A stretch of 64,000 nucleotides of DNA from Leptobrachium leishanense (GCA_009667805.1 RXON01001523.1:23902-87901); one strand, 5' to 3'. Shown: positions 1 through 11,959, counted from the stretch's first letter. The notes: generated by a model not told the origin, from the letters alone. Numbers and translations are program-made.

Positions 1-568
1 TGCAGTCCGTCACAAACCTGAGGCTTGGGAGACGTTGGACCTTTCAACAGGACAATGATCCCAAGCATACCTTCAAGTCCACTAGAGCATGGTTGCAGAT
101 TAAAGGCTGGAACATTTTGGAGTGGCCATCGCAGTCACCTGACTTAAATTCGATTGAGAACCTCTGGTGGGACTTAAAGAAAGCAGTTGCAGTGCGCAAG
201 CCTAAGAATGTGACTGAACTGGAGGCTTTTGCCCATGACGAATGGGCGAAGATACCCGTAGTAGATCGCTGCAAGACACTTGTGTCAAGCTATGCTTCAC
301 GTTTAAAAGCTATTATAACTGTAAAAGGATGTTGTACTAAGTACTAAGATTGAATGTCACTTGGGGGTTGAATAAAACTGATAATGATGTGAGCACAGAA
401 AAGACATTTGTGGTTATTTCATTATAAATGTTATGTTATATTTGTCTGACCTACACGTGCCTCTTTTGATTTAATTGTAAGCAAGATGACTGAATGATCA
501 AAATCAATGTCAAACTGGCCAAAACACTCAATTTCAGTGGGGGTTGAATAATTTTGAACACAACTGTA
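1..568 (+). mobile_element. Tc1/mariner element, 3' part
   Basis: The 3' portion of a Tc1-type DNA transposon whose 5' part lies outside the window. It holds the transposase C-terminus (3-347), a short 3' UTR, and a terminal inverted repeat at about 535-566 ending ttttgaacacaactg, followed by TA at 567-568, the expected Tc1 target dinucleotide. A TA-rich microsatellite follows. The 5' terminal repeat cannot be checked. Confidence 0.85.
3..347 (+). CDS. Tc1-like transposase, C-terminal part
   Basis: Cut-and-paste transposase of the Tc1 family, which acts on the element ends in the nucleus. The frame is open from the window edge to the stop at 345-347. The second catalytic Asp is in QQDNDPKHT and the catalytic Glu in SPDLNSIENLWW; exactly 34 residues lie between them, the DD34E spacing of Tc1. 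The first catalytic Asp and the DNA-binding domain are upstream of the window. The C-terminus (GCCTKY) and length beyond the Glu fit the family. No stop or frameshift is seen in the 114 visible codons, so this part is well preserved, but activity cannot be judged without the rest. Confidence 0.9.
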   Translation, partial: QSVTNLRLGRRWTFQQDNDPKHTFKSTRAWLQIKGWNILEWPSQSPDLNSIENLWWDLKKAVAVRKPKNVTELEAFAHDEWAKIPVVDRCKTLVSSYASRLKAIITVKGCCTKY

Positions 569-720
569 TATATATTGCTCAGGCCAGCTCACTTCATGCA
601 TATATATATATATTGCCCAGGCCAATCCCCTGGTGGAGATAGGCGGTTCATTTGATATCTCCAGGCATCTTGTGGGTCATGGAGGGTGTCAATCGAAAGG
701 CCTGAGCATGGCGAATGATA
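569..720. repeat. TA microsatellite with short duplication
   Basis: Alternating TA tracts at 567-575 and 598-613 are each followed by nearly the same phrase (ttgctcaggcca and ttgcccaggcca), so the stretch has duplicated locally beside the Tc1 insertion. No coding signal. Confidence 0.6.
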
Positions 721-1300
721 CCCAACATGACCAGGTATTAAGTAAAAAAAATAAAAAATAAAATAAAAATATGTATTCTTTTTTGTGTGTTATTTTTATT
801 AATGCAGCAATATTGTCCAGAACCGTGGCAGCTAGTGCGCCTGAGCATGGCCTTTCGAATGATACCCAACATGACTAGATAAAAAGTGAAAAAAATAAAT
901 AATAAAAATAATAAGTTTTAAGAAATAATAAAAACATGTTTTTTTGTGTGTGTTGTTTTTATTAATGCAGCAATATTGTTCACATTGCAATTATAATGTG
1001 AACGATGATGTACTAATGATTTTTTTCTATGGTGTGCGTTTGCTATAAATCACGTAATTCCCCCCACAAAATGTAACAAGTTTCCATTTCTAATTTTTGT
1101 ACAAGCGCACCCCATAGAAAACATAACCGCAAACGCTCATGTGCTAAAATGTGAAAAAAAAAACACTTTACACACTGCAGATGATTGAAAATTAAATTTT
1201 TATTGCATTTTTTTCATAATATACAGCCAGGACAGGACGTATACATATAAAAATGATATAATATGAATCTGCGGAGTCTGCCGGAAAGAACGATATCTAA
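709..1300. repeat. Interspersed repeat, copy A (AT-rich)
   Basis: AT-rich non-coding sequence. The segment around 709-810 is repeated at about 846-975 (shared gaatgatacccaacatgac and attaatgcagcaatattg). The whole unit also resembles 2200-2572 (shared order: atgacc-aggt, tgttttt, ccatagaa-ata-aaccg, aaaatgtgaaaaaa, gacgtatacat). It is a dispersed repeat of unknown class; no ORF. Confidence 0.55.
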
Positions 1301-1540
1301 TATGTCTGGGTTATTTAATAAAATGTGGCTTCAAATCGTGTTTAAAGATGATGAGCGAAAGCGGTAAAAATGAGCTGAGCACACAGCAGTGAAATACAGC
1401 ATTTTTTAGGAGGGAAATTAACACTTCTCAAATCTCAATCAGAAGCAGACACCCCCACCCCCTCAGTCTACAATGTATCAAATTGATTAGACCAGACTAA
1501 AAACACCTGTTATGCCGTTTTGAAAAACACAGGTCATTAA

Positions 1541-1968
1541 GGCTAGGTCAGAACGAACGCATTTTTCGCCGCGAACGTGAAAAAGTGCGGTCGAACGAAC
1601 GAACGTATTTTTCCACGGAATGCGCGAAAGCGGTCATACGATGCGCATTTTTCGTGCGTGATTTTTTACGGATCGTCAATAAAACTTTTTTGTGTCTGGA
1701 CGCTATGTTAGCCGGGACATTAGCAGCATCTGACGTCTCCCAATCACGCACACACGCCTCTATGTGGCCGCAGCGCACTCTGTACGTCAGTAGTAGCGGT
1801 TTGACGTTCTCGAAAAAATGCGTTCGTTTGCCACTTGCGTTGCGCGGACGAACTTTCGTGCGCCCGTACTTCGTATGTTCCCCGGCATTGGACGCTATTT
1901 GCTGCTAGTACGGCCGTGATTTCGTGCGGCTAAACGCACGTTAAAACTGCGTTCGTCTGACCCTAGCC
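1541..1968. mobile_element. MITE with GGCTAGG ends (PIF/Harbinger-like)
   Basis: A 428-bp non-coding element. The left end ggctaggtcagaacgaacgc matches the reverse complement of the right end (gcgttcgtctgaccctagcc) with small differences. Flanks are TAA and TTA, compatible with but not proving the 3-bp TWA target of PIF/Harbinger. The interior is rich in CGTTCG/CGAACG words, as in transposase-binding subterminal repeats. No transposase ORF. Superfamily assignment is tentative. Confidence 0.6.
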
Positions 1969-2130
1969 TTAGAGTTGAGAATCTTTGCACGTACACATTA
2001 GTTTTTAATTCAATATCTAATAAACCGTTGCTTATAATATTCTGCAGTAAAGAGTCTCTTTATTTCTAGATTTTTTAGTATTTTCTTAAGCATTTTCTAT
2101 ACTTTTTTCAAAATTTCTTTTTTTTTTTTA

Positions 2131-2198
2131 ACTCGAACTGAACACAACTAAAGTTCGGGCCGAACTCCGAACTGTCCGAACCGAACAGCTCATCCCTA
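2131..2198 (-). mobile_element. Solo terminal fragment of the TAGGGATGAGC hAT family
   Basis: On the minus strand this begins TAGGGATGAGCTGTTCGG and closely matches the 5' end of hAT copy 2 (34257 leftwards) for roughly 70 bp. Only the end survives; no coding part or partner end is present nearby. It shows the family is dispersed locally. Confidence 0.7.
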
Positions 2199-2199
2199 A

Positions 2200-2572
2200 T
2201 GACCAGGTTAAGTGTAAAAACAAAATTAAAATAAATATAAAAATGTTTGTTTTTTAAATTTACTAAGGCAGAACTATCGTTCACTGCTTGATTAAAATAT
2301 GAATGATGCTGCACTAACGAAAAATGTTGATTTTCAGTTTTAACTAAAATCGAGTATTTTCTCAGAAAAATACAGTAACAGGTTGGTTCCCGTTTCTAAT
2401 TGTTTTACCAAGCGTCCCCCCCCCCATAGAATATACAACCGTATAGACTTGGATGATAAAATGTGAAAAAAGAATTTTACACCCTGTAGATGAATGAAAT
2501 TTTAATGGAAGTTCACATATAAATTTTTCCATTTTTTGTTCTAGCATTCTGGCAGGCCATGACGTATACATT
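2200..2572. repeat. Interspersed repeat, copy B
   Basis: Diverged second copy of the repeat at 709-1300, sharing the same order of motifs. No coding content. Confidence 0.5.
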
Positions 2573-2573
2573 A

Positions 2574-2924
2574 GGCTGGCGTCAGACAAGCACACTATGT
2601 GCGCCTGTACTACTGATGTGCCTTCCAGCATCCGTCGCAGCGTTGGGATGCTGCGACGGGGCCAAACAAACACCGTAGCGTGCGCACTAATTGCGCTCGC
2701 AACAGAGGCCATGCTGCGTACGTTCAGCAGCCCTCTCAGTCAAAGCGCTAGGACACACATTGACGTACCTGCAAAGCGTATTTCTCCATAGGAGGATCGA
2801 GCCTTGCAGCGCTATGCGCACTAACTGCGCTCAGCGAGGTGGCCAGATGGGCGTCGAGTGGAAGGAACATCCACTCTCATGGACGTTCCTTCCGCTCTTC
2901 AAATACGCTCATCTGACGCCAGCC
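2574..2924. mobile_element. MITE with GGCTGGCGTCAGAC ends (PIF/Harbinger-like)
   Basis: A 351-bp element whose first bases (ggctggcgtcagac) are the reverse complement of its last (atctgacgccagcc, one mismatch). It is flanked by TTA on the left and TTG on the right, close to a 3-bp Harbinger-type duplication. GC-rich interior, no ORF of note. Related in end design to the MITE at 1541-1968. Confidence 0.65.
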
Positions 2925-3490
2925 TTGTAGGGGTTATTATTAGTAAGAGAGAGACGATCTGTCCCAGAAATGTCACCAAACAGGGAATTTCCAGTACGGT
3001 GACATTTCGGGCTGTTCAAAGAACAGGCAGTTTGCCAAATTTTGGTGAATTGCCTGCACGTACAGTGCCTGTTTGGCGGCAGTGAAATCGGAGCTCCTGA
3101 TGAAACTGAGGTGAGGAATGCAGTGAAACACGCGTTGGGCAAATTATTATGGGTCAATATACAAGAAATCATTGCTGCAACAAATGGTTGTTCACTATCA
3201 GGGTTATCCAAAGAGATCAGAATTGCTTGAGAAAGGTAACCGAATGCTGAAAATCAGTGTTCGGTTCCCTTTCCTGGCCATTCAGATATCCAGAGAGCAG
3301 ACAGTTCCCAAATCCTGGCGAATTGCCTGCACATACGGTGCCTGTTCGGTGCCTGTTCGAGGGCAGTGAATCCCCATAGAGAAGCACTGCTTTGTCTATT
3401 CAGAGAACACAAACCAGCAGTGAAAGGTTCCCCTAATGCCCTGCTGTTCAGTGGTTTCATTCGACAGGTTTATTCAGGAGAATCCCATAG
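2925..3490. repeat. Unclassified repeat with two related segments
   Basis: Two segments, about 3015-3085 and 3290-3372, share a phrase of the form caaatt-tggcgaattgcctgcac-tac-gtgcctgtt followed by ggcagtgaa. They look like partial copies of one dispersed repeat. No coding call can be supported. Confidence 0.4.
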
Positions 3491-4924
3491 ACTTCAATGT
3501 TAAAAATATTCCCGTTTTAATCCAATATCTAATAATTCGTTCATTATAAAATTCTGCAGTAAAAAGTCTCTTTATTTATAGATTATAGATCTAGCATTTT
3601 TCTGGATTTCTTTTTTTTTTTTTTTAGAAATTTACTTATTTTTTCTGTAACAGCCCTTTTATTCTCATTCATTGGATTTTATATGTAAATTTCAGACATT
3701 TTCACTCAGTAGTTTCTTTGCAAACAGTGTTTCACTTTTCAAACATTCAAGCAAACTGTTTTTCAAATTTATTCACTGCATTCGTCTACGGTGTCGGCTT
3801 TTTCCGGCGGCTTCGCCGCGTGTGATCGGCTCCTGCTCGGGTTTTTCCGTGGTTTTCGGCAGGTTAATCCAGATGTTTTTGTGGCTTTTCGGCGTGCATT
3901 CGCCGGGTTTGTGGTTATTTTTTGTCGGGTTTGCGGCAGCTTTTCTCTGCAATTTGGGGACCCTGTGGTGTTTGCTGAATACACCGCAGGGTCACCGAAA
4001 TGGGATCGGCAAAACGAACCGAATTGAAGAGAACGAAAAGTCACCGAACATGAGGTGACTTTTCAATTCTCTTTGAATTACCCTGTATGAGTTATAATTA
4101 AATATAGAATGAATTTGATATATTGCAACAATGTTTGCGTCTATAAAGCTGCAATTAATATGATTTCAATTGATCAGCTGCTATGTGGATTGTGACTACG
4201 CGAGGCAATGCGCTGCTGTTATATGGGAAGCATAGTGTTACAATATATGATATTAATGTGCTTCCTGGCAAGTAATAAGTGCGGTGTGACTATACACAGG
4301 GCGAGCTAATGAGTCCCATCCTAACGAGACTCAAAGGGTCATAGCTCCTATTGTACTACGCTTCTGACTATTTTGTAGCAAGGTGTGCCAAGTAGTTGTT
4401 TTTTTTGGGATTGAGGCTCTCAGTTAATGCTGCTGCAGATGTGATACTTTGTTGCAGTTATTGTATGTTATTAAAACTAACAATGTGACAATTTACTATG
4501 TTGCATTGAACAGTAATTATTGCTGAAGCAAAGTTTGTACCTTACAACCTACACTGACTGAATTGCAGTTGATTGATTAGTTACATTATACAATGGTTAC
4601 TACTTAGTAACTTTAATTGCTTCTATAAAGGTGTCATTGTATGCTTTATATTACACTACATGCCTCTTAATATTAGTAGTGTGGTATCTATATTAAGCGG
4701 CCAATATACTGTATGTGAATTGAAGGCACTTAGCCCTAAGAATACTACACTCAAACCATACTACACAGCGTGTTATACTAATGGTTACCCCCTTGAGATT
4801 TTAATTGATGGTAAATGAGTGATTTTATGACGTTCTAATAAAGGTTATATTTTAATTGTTAGTGTTTCCCCTCAGTGTTCGAGGATAATTTTTGTCAAAA
4901 TTACAAACAAACATAGGAACAGAA
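3491..4924. other. AT-rich region without recognised gene
   Basis: About 1.4 kb. The phrase aatatctaataa-cgtt-ttata-attctgcagtaaa-agtctctttattt at 3521-3585 also occurs at 2012-2072, so part is another dispersed repeat. 3780-3990 is richer in CG words; 4060-4900 is AT-rich. No ORF with recognisable similarity, RNA gene or regulatory site was seen. Confidence 0.5.
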
Positions 4925-6098
4925 ACCTTAGGAGCAGGGGCTCTGCCCTGAGGAGTTTACACTCTAGAGGAGCAGAGGGCCCGGCTCACAGGAGTTTACA
5001 ATCTAGAGGAGCAGAGGGTCTGGCTTACAGGAGCTTACAATCTAAGGAGCAGAGGGCCCGGCTCACAGGAGTTTACAATCTAGAGGAGCAGAGGGCCCGG
5101 CTCACAGGAGCTTACAATCTAGAGGAGCAGAGGGCCCGGCTCACAGGAGCTTACAATCTAGAGGAGGCAGAGGGTCCGGCTCACAGGAGTTTACAATCTA
5201 GAGGAGCAGAGGGTCCGGCTCACAGGAGCTTACAATCTAGAGTAGCAGAGGGTCCGGCTCACAGGAGCTTACAATCTAGAGGAGCAGAGGGTCCGGCTCA
5301 CAGGAGCTTACAATCTAGAGGAGCAGAGGGCCGGCTCACAGGAGCTTACAATCTAGAGGAGCAGAGGGTCCGGCTCACAGGAGCTTACAATCTAGAGGAG
5401 CAGAGGGTCCGGCTCACAGGAGCTTACAATCTAGAGGAGCAGAGGGCCCGGCTCACAGGAGCTTACAGTCTAGAGGAGCAGAGGGTCCGGCTCACAGGAG
5501 TTTACAATCTAGAGGTGCAGAGGGTCCGGCTCCCAGGAGCTTACAATCTAGAGGAGCAGAGAGTCCGGCTCACAGGAGCTTACAATCTAGAGGAGCAGAG
5601 GGTCGTCTCACAGGAGCTTACAATCTAGAGGACAGAGGGCCCGGCTCACAGGAGCTTACAGTCTAGAGGCAGCAGGGTCCGGCTCACAGGAGTTTACAAT
5701 CTAGAGGAGCAGAGGGTCCGTCTCACAGGAGCTTACATCTAGAGGAACAGATGGCCCGGCTCACAGGAGTTCAATCTAGAGGAAGCAGAGGGTCCGGCTC
5801 ACAGGAGCTTACAATCTAGAGGAGCAGAGGACCCGGCTCACAGGAGCTTAACAATCTAGAGGAGCAGAGGGTCCGGCTCACAGGAGTTTACAATCTAGAG
5901 GAGCAGAGGGTCCGGCTCACAGGAGCTTACAATCTAAGAGTGCAGAAGGGTCCGGCTCACAGGAGCTTACAATCTAGAGGAGCAGAGGGCCCGGCTTACT
6001 GGAAGTTTACAATCTAGAGGAGCAGAGGGTCCGGCTCACAGGAGCTTACAATCTAGAGGAGCAGAGGGCCCGGCTCACAGGAGCTTACAATCTAGATG
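4925..6098. repeat. 39-bp minisatellite, about 30 copies
   Basis: Head-to-tail array of a 39-bp unit of the form ggagcttacaatctagagga + gcagagggtccggctcaca. Variation is mostly point change (gtcc/gccc, cttac/tttac) with occasional 1-2 bp indels. The unit has in-frame stops, so it is not coding. It ends abruptly at a short unique stretch and a TTTA microsatellite (6178-6207). Confidence 0.95.
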
Positions 6099-6175
6099 AT
6101 AGCTGGAAAATTCTGCCTCAGCTTGATGTGTGTCCGTAATCTTCTATTCTCTAACTGAACTATCTCTCCGTAACA

Positions 6176-6870
6176 AAATTTATTTATTTATTTATTTATT
6201 TATTTATAAAGGATTTTACCAGGAAGGATACATTGAGATTTCTCTCGTTTTCAAAGTATGTCCTGGGTTCAAGAACATTGAAGTGTTACAGTTACAGAAT
6301 ACAAAGTAATACAATGCAAGATATTAAAAAAAAAAAAAAAAACACAAATATACAGATTAACAGAAAATAAATATGTAGGAAATATAGTCACTAGGTTACA
6401 TGTTTACAGGTGCATTCTGTATTGAGGTATGTTAGTAAGGAGCTCTTGAGTGACTTAAGACTGGGGAAGATTTGATGGTGTCTGGGAGATTATTCCATAA
6501 TTGTGGTGCTGTAGGAAAATGAGGATCGAGCCACTGTCTTTTTGTATTGTGGTATTGCAAGTAAGGTGCTGGTCCTGGATCGGAGGTTATAGGATGAGGG
6601 AGCTGCTGGGAAGCAGTCTATTCAGGTAGGGTGGCAGCTTCCCAGAAATGCTCTTAAACACCAGGCTGGAAAGGTGAAGGGCGTCTGGATTCCAGCGATA
6701 GCCAGTTTTAGCTCTTTTAACATGTCACAATGGTGGGTCATGTAGTTACATTGTAGCGCAAAGCGGCAGAATGAGTTATACAATGTAGTAAGTTTATGAA
6801 GGTGTGTTTGCAGTGTGTTAACTCATGGTCAACCAGTGAGAAGGAAGTAGCTGGAAATATTCACACAAGA
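6176..6870 (-). mobile_element. LINE (L2/CR1-like) 3' end
   Basis: Minus-strand remnant: an (AAATA)n tail, a 3' UTR containing aatctcaatgtatccttcct next to ggtaaaatcctttataaa, then degraded C-terminal coding sequence with a WNNLP-type motif typical of the end of L2/CR1 reverse transcriptase ORFs. Strongly 5' truncated. The same tail recurs at 36628-36740, 41560-41640 and 63962-64000. Confidence 0.65.
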
Positions 6871-8001
6871 CACTAAGTTTTCCTTCGCTTCGCTCTCCAT
6901 CGTATTTTTGGTTACATGTGCTTATATACTTTACATGACGTTTACATTGATATTGCAAATATCCTATCAGAGAGAAGTAACACCTACTAAAATGCCTAGA
7001 GCAGCATATTAAAAGTTAAAATACAGATTAATACAAAGATAAAACTTTTTTGCAGTTTCATAAATTTTCATAACGTTTCATTATTTAACAAGAAGGAACA
7101 TCTGTTTTCTTCTGGACCATTTACTCCCTCTTTTCTAGCCTCCGCCCTTATCTTGGGAGTGCTTTAAGACATTTACACATGACAGCAGATTCTTAGGTGA
7201 GATGCATTTCTAAACTGTCAGCTTGTTCATAGACTGTTAATTGGAGCAAAGTTCACTGAAGGCATAAGCATAAAATCATGTCATATATTTTCATAGCTGC
7301 CTGATCGTGATAGGTAAATCCCTCAATCCATAATTTTTATCACATCGTGATCAATAAACTAAAACAAAACTAAAAATAATAAAGCAACACTGTCACGTTC
7401 CCAAGCCCGCCTAGTACTTCAGAGGCCACTTCAAAGGGTCACTCTTTGCTGGACGCAGGATTTAAACCCACGCAAGAATGACCCAGGGAGACACCCTGAC
7501 CATGCAGGCCTCTTCTCCAATAGTGGGAAACACAATAATCACTGGTGACAGCGAGCCATAACACTTATTATAAAATAAGACAAAAATAGATAAACAAAAG
7601 GGAATGGGAGTAGGATGTTTAAATTGCAGCTATGGAGATAACCCGTATTTTACTATGACCAGCACTAGCTAAGCTAAGGATGTAATGCAATTTAATTAAA
7701 GGATAAGTGTGGGTTTAAAATACTACAATTCATCGTAAAAGAAACAACTAAAATAGCAACATCTAAATATATGTCTTTAACATTTATCTACTATAAATCC
7801 TAAGAAACAAGGTTTCGAATGCTTGGAGGGTTTTACCTTTGTCACCCATCTACCATAAAAGATAACCCTGTTCCACTACTTAGGTCGCTATATATATAGG
7901 CCAACTGAATAGAAGAAACACTATCTGTTGGGTAAGAAATCTGCTGTCATTAGTTGGTGTAGATACAAAATTAAAAGTTGTGAATACAGGAGCCTCCTGA
8001 T
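6871..8001. other. Non-coding spacer, nothing recognised
   Basis: About 1.1 kb, AT-rich except 7390-7560 (a tgtcacgttccc word followed by moderately GC-rich sequence that could be LTR-derived, but no partner LTR is seen). No ORF, RNA or repeat unit could be supported. The last 8 bases (7994-8001, ctcctgat) are the presumed left TSD of hAT copy 1, unmatched on the right. Confidence 0.4.
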
Positions 8002-8374
8002 TAGGGATGAGCTGTTCAGTTCGATCGGATCGGAGTTCGCATCGAACATAGCCTGTTCGCAAACTACGAACATTTCCGGGTGTTCGCCGCGTGTTCACCC
8101 ACAATGCACCACAACGGACCACAATGCACTTTTCCACTGGCCTGAAGCTTGTAATTGGCTACAGCCTTGTACCTGACCACAGGTCTGGTGCAAGACAGGT
8201 TCAACACTATTTCAATCACGGCTCAGTGTCCTGATGGGGCAAATTTTGCCCAATCATGGGCTCACAGAGCTAAGTCCCACAGCACACTATATAAGGTTTC
8301 CACGCAGCGCTTCTGCGCGCATTCGAGAGGAGATTTCATAGGAGATTGTTGTTGTGTGTTCTTACTGCCGGTCT

Positions 8375-8905
8375 GCCACGCTACTGGGGGGGGGTCTCAT
8401 TTCTAACAAATATCTGGGAATTGAGGTGATCTGTGTCTTGTCACTGCCATCAAGTATTTTGGGGGTCATTAATTTCTACAAAATATCTGGGAATGGAGGT
8501 GATCTGTGTCTTGTCACACAGCCAGTGCCACGCAGTATTTTGGGGGTCACTAATTTCTACAAAATATCTGGGAATTGAGGTGATCTGTGTCTTGTCACAC
8601 AGCCAGTGCCACGCAGTATTTTGGGGTCACAAATTTCTACAAAATATTTGGGAATTGAGGTGATCTGTGTCTTGTCACTGCCAGCAAGTATTTTGGGGGT
8701 CACAAATTTCTACAAAGTATTTGGGAATTGAGGTGATCTGTGTCTTGTCACATAGCCAGTGCCACGCCAGTATTTTGTGGGTCAGTAATTTCTACATAAT
8801 ATCTGGGAATTTAGGTGATCTGTGCCTTGTCACACAGCCAGTGCCACGCAGTATTTTGGGGGTCAGTAATTTCTACAAAATATTTGGGAATTGTCATAAT
8901 CTGTG
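8375..8905. repeat. 81-bp tandem array in hAT copy 1 leader
   Basis: About six copies of an 81-bp unit (gcagtattttgggggtcac, then aatttctacaaaatatctgg, gaattgaggtgatctgtgtc, ttgtcacacagccagtgcca, c). The same unit is present in about five copies at 33420-33840 in hAT copy 2, in opposite orientation, so it is an integral part of the element. Confidence 0.85.
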
Positions 8906-10480
8906 TGTTCTCACTGGCTGCCACCCATCAGGGGGTCTCACTGATTTATAGGAGGTTTCTGAGACTTGTAATTTGTGTCTTCTCACTGCCAGCAATCAGG
9001 GGGTCCCACATACTTCTAGCAGATTTATGCGAATTGTAATTTGTGTCTTCTCACTTCTGACCATCAGTGGGTCACACTGATTTATAGGAGGTTTCTGCGA
9101 TTTGTAATCTGTGTCTTCTAGCAGATCTGGGTCTTCTCACTGCCACCGATCAGGGGGTCACACTGATTTATAGGAGGTTTCTGCGACTTGTAATCTGTGT
9201 CTTCTCACTGCCACCCATCAGGAGGTCACACTGATTTATAGGTTTCTGAGACTTGTAATCTGTGTCTTCTCACTGCCACCCATCAGGGGGTCACACTGAT
9301 TTATAGGAGGTTTCTGTGACTTGTTATCTGTGTCTTCTCACTGCCACCCATCCGGGGGTCACACTCATTTATAGGAGGTTCCTGCGATTTGTAATCTGTG
9401 TCTTCTCACTGCCACACATCAGGGGGCAACACTGATTTATAGGTTTCTGCGATTTGTAATCTGTGTCTTCTCACTGCCACCCATCAGGGGGTCACACTGA
9501 TTTATAGGAGGTTTCTGTGATTTGTAATCTGTGTCTTCTCACTGCCACCCATCAGGGGGTCACACTGATTTATAGGAGGTTTCTGCAATTTGTAATCTGT
9601 GTCTTCTCTCTGCCACCCATCAGGGGGTCACACTGATTTATAGGAGGTTTCTGCGACTTGTAATCTGTGTCTTCTCACTGCCACCCATTAGGGGGTCACA
9701 CTGATTTATAGGAGGTTTCTGCGACTTGCAATCTATGTCTTCTCACTGCCACCCATCAGGGGGTCACACTGATTTATAGGAGGTTTCTGCAATTTGTAAT
9801 CTGTGTCTTCTCACTGCCACCCATCAGGGGGTCACACTGATTTATAGGAGGTTTCTGCGACTTGTAATCTATGTCTTCTCACTGCCACCCATCAGGGGGT
9901 CACACTCATTTATAGGAGGTTTCTGCAACTTGTAATCTGTGTCTTCTCACTGCCACCCATCAGGAGGTCACACTGATTTATAGGTTTCTGAGACTTGTAA
10001 TCTGTGTCTTCTCACTGCCACCCATCAGGGGGTCACACTGATTTATAGGAGGTTTCTGCGATTTGTAATCTGTGTCTTCTCACTGCCACCCATCAGGGGG
10101 TCACACTGATTTATAGGAGGTTTCTGTGATTTGTAATCTGTGTCTTCTCACTGCCACCCATCAGGGGGTCACACTGATTTATAGGAGGTTCCTGCGATTT
10201 GTAATCTGTGTCTTCTCACTGCCACACATCAGGGGGCAACACTGATTTATAGGTTTCTGCGATTTGTAATTTGTGTCTTCTCACTGCCACCCATTAGGGG
10301 GTCACACTGATTTATAGGAGGTTTCTGCGACTTGTAATCTATGTCTTCTCACTGCCACCCATCAGGGGGTCACACTGATTTATAGGAGGTTTCTGCAATT
10401 TGTAATCTGTGTCTTCTCACTGCCACCCATCAGGGGGTCACACTGATTTATAGGAGGTTTCTGAGAATTGTAATCTGTGT
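8905..10480. repeat. 68-bp tandem array in hAT copy 1 leader
   Basis: About 23 copies of a 68-bp unit (ttctcactgccacccatcag, ggggtcacactgatttatag, gaggtttctgcgacttgtaa, tctgtgtc). Some copies lack the GAGG after ATAG. hAT copy 2 has only about two such units (33283-33410), so the array has expanded or contracted since divergence. It lies between the end and the transposase start. Confidence 0.9.
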
Positions 10481-10604
10481 CTTGTCACTGGCTGCCAGCT
10501 ATCAGGGTGTCTCACTGAGTTATACCAGAGTTCTGTAAATCTTTAATCTTTATACCAGAGTTGAATCAGAGTTCTGTATATATTTAATCTATATATCACT
10601 CACC

Positions 10605-11959
10605 ATGTCTGAAAGAACAAAAAGGACAGGCAGACGCTCCCAGACACAGATAAGAGGGCAAGCAGCCCCGGTGTCAGAGACACACTTGTCCTTCCTAACT
10701 GGTGCTGACCGTCTTAAGCAGCAGCAACATACAGAGGTTTTGGTGGATTGGCTAACCAGGTCATCCTCATCCTCCGAGTCCTCTGCCAGCCAGGCTTCAA
10801 GTGGTTTACAGTACACCTCAGCTGCCAAAGCATCTAATGCAGCCTCCATGTCCACAGCTACTCCTGCCGTAGCCTCGCTATCACTCACGGAGGAGTCAGC
10901 TGAATTGTTTGACTACAATGACCGTGACATGCTGCTTGAGGATGCGCAGCAAGTACAGTGCTCGGATTCAATCTCTGAGGTTGAGGAAGGGAGTATAATC
11001 AACCTAGAGGAAGGGGGTGCCAGTGATGACACACAAATAACTGGCACTCATGTTGTCCCAGCAGCTGCAGCATACTGCCAAGTTGGCTCCAGTGACGAGG
11101 AGATAGGGGGTGATGATGACGATGAGGTCACTGACTCCACCTGGGTGCCGGATCGAACAGAGGAATCAAGTGAGGAGGGGGAGGAGGCACAGCAAACACG
11201 AGGCACAACATCCTCTATGACCAACCGTAGCAATAGCCAGTCCAAGGCATCAGATGTGAGAGCTGCTCAGGTGCAGAGCGCTTTTGTCTCAAAGCACACA
11301 TGCAGGAACTCTGTTGTCTAGGAGTTCTTTAAGAAATGAGCAGCAGACCCCACCGTTGCTATTTGTAATCTATGTCAGATGAGGCTCAAGCGTGGGAAAG
11401 ACACCGGACGCTTGGGTACCACGTGCTTGAGGCGACATATGAACACCTGCCACACATCCTGTTTGCGCAAAACTTTGCATAGGTCCTCCTCCTCCTCATC
11501 TGTCTCTACCCCCACTGTATGTCGTGCCATGTCATTGACTACAACCTCCAGTGACAGGGATGATGCTACAGTAATGGATGTACCAGGTCCTTCCTCACAA
11601 TGTGACATCATCCCATCAGCTGAAGATTTACGCAGTCAGATTCCGTTGCCGCAGCTGCTGCTGCCGTAAGAAAAAATATAGTCCCAACCATCCCCAAGCA
11701 CAGCGTCTAAATGCCAGCTTTGCAAAATTACTCGCATTGCAGCTGCTGCCTTTCCAGCTGGTGGACTCTGCTCCTTTCCGTGAATTTGCTGAATGTGCTG
11801 CACCACAGTGGCAGGTTCCAAAACGCCATTACTTTTCACGCAAGGCCATTCCAGGACTATACCAGCACATGGAAGACAATGTTATCGAGTCATTGGGAAA
11901 GGCAGTCAGCAGCAAGGTGCATGTGGCTTTAGACACGTGGTCCAGCAAGCATGGACAGG
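10605..11959 (+). pseudogene. hAT transposase copy 1, N-terminal part (disrupted)
   Basis: DNA-cutting transposase of a ZBED-type hAT. The ATG at 10605 sits in a good context (caccATGTCT) and matches the start of copy 2. Residues 1-210 are Ser/acidic-rich and low complexity, then a BED zinc finger (about 11320-11450) with CNLCQMRLK and the downstream His pair in RRHMNTCH. Two Trp-to-stop changes fall just before the first Cys pair (stop at 11319-11321, another at about 11338). After the finger the frame continues to the hAT core LDTWSSKHGQGR, whose Asp is the first catalytic residue. The gene is then interrupted by the LTR element at 11965. A pseudogene. Confidence 0.85.

Noticed and set aside
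1585..1908. 107-codon plus-strand ORF
   Set aside because: Inside a MITE with inverted ends; composition driven by CGTTCG words.
4925..6098. Regular repeats that could suggest a CRISPR array
   Set aside because: Contiguous 39-bp units with no unique spacers, in a eukaryotic transposon-rich context.
7390..7560. Possible solo LTR starting tgtcacgttccc
   Set aside because: No matching end, no TSD and no partner copy in the window.
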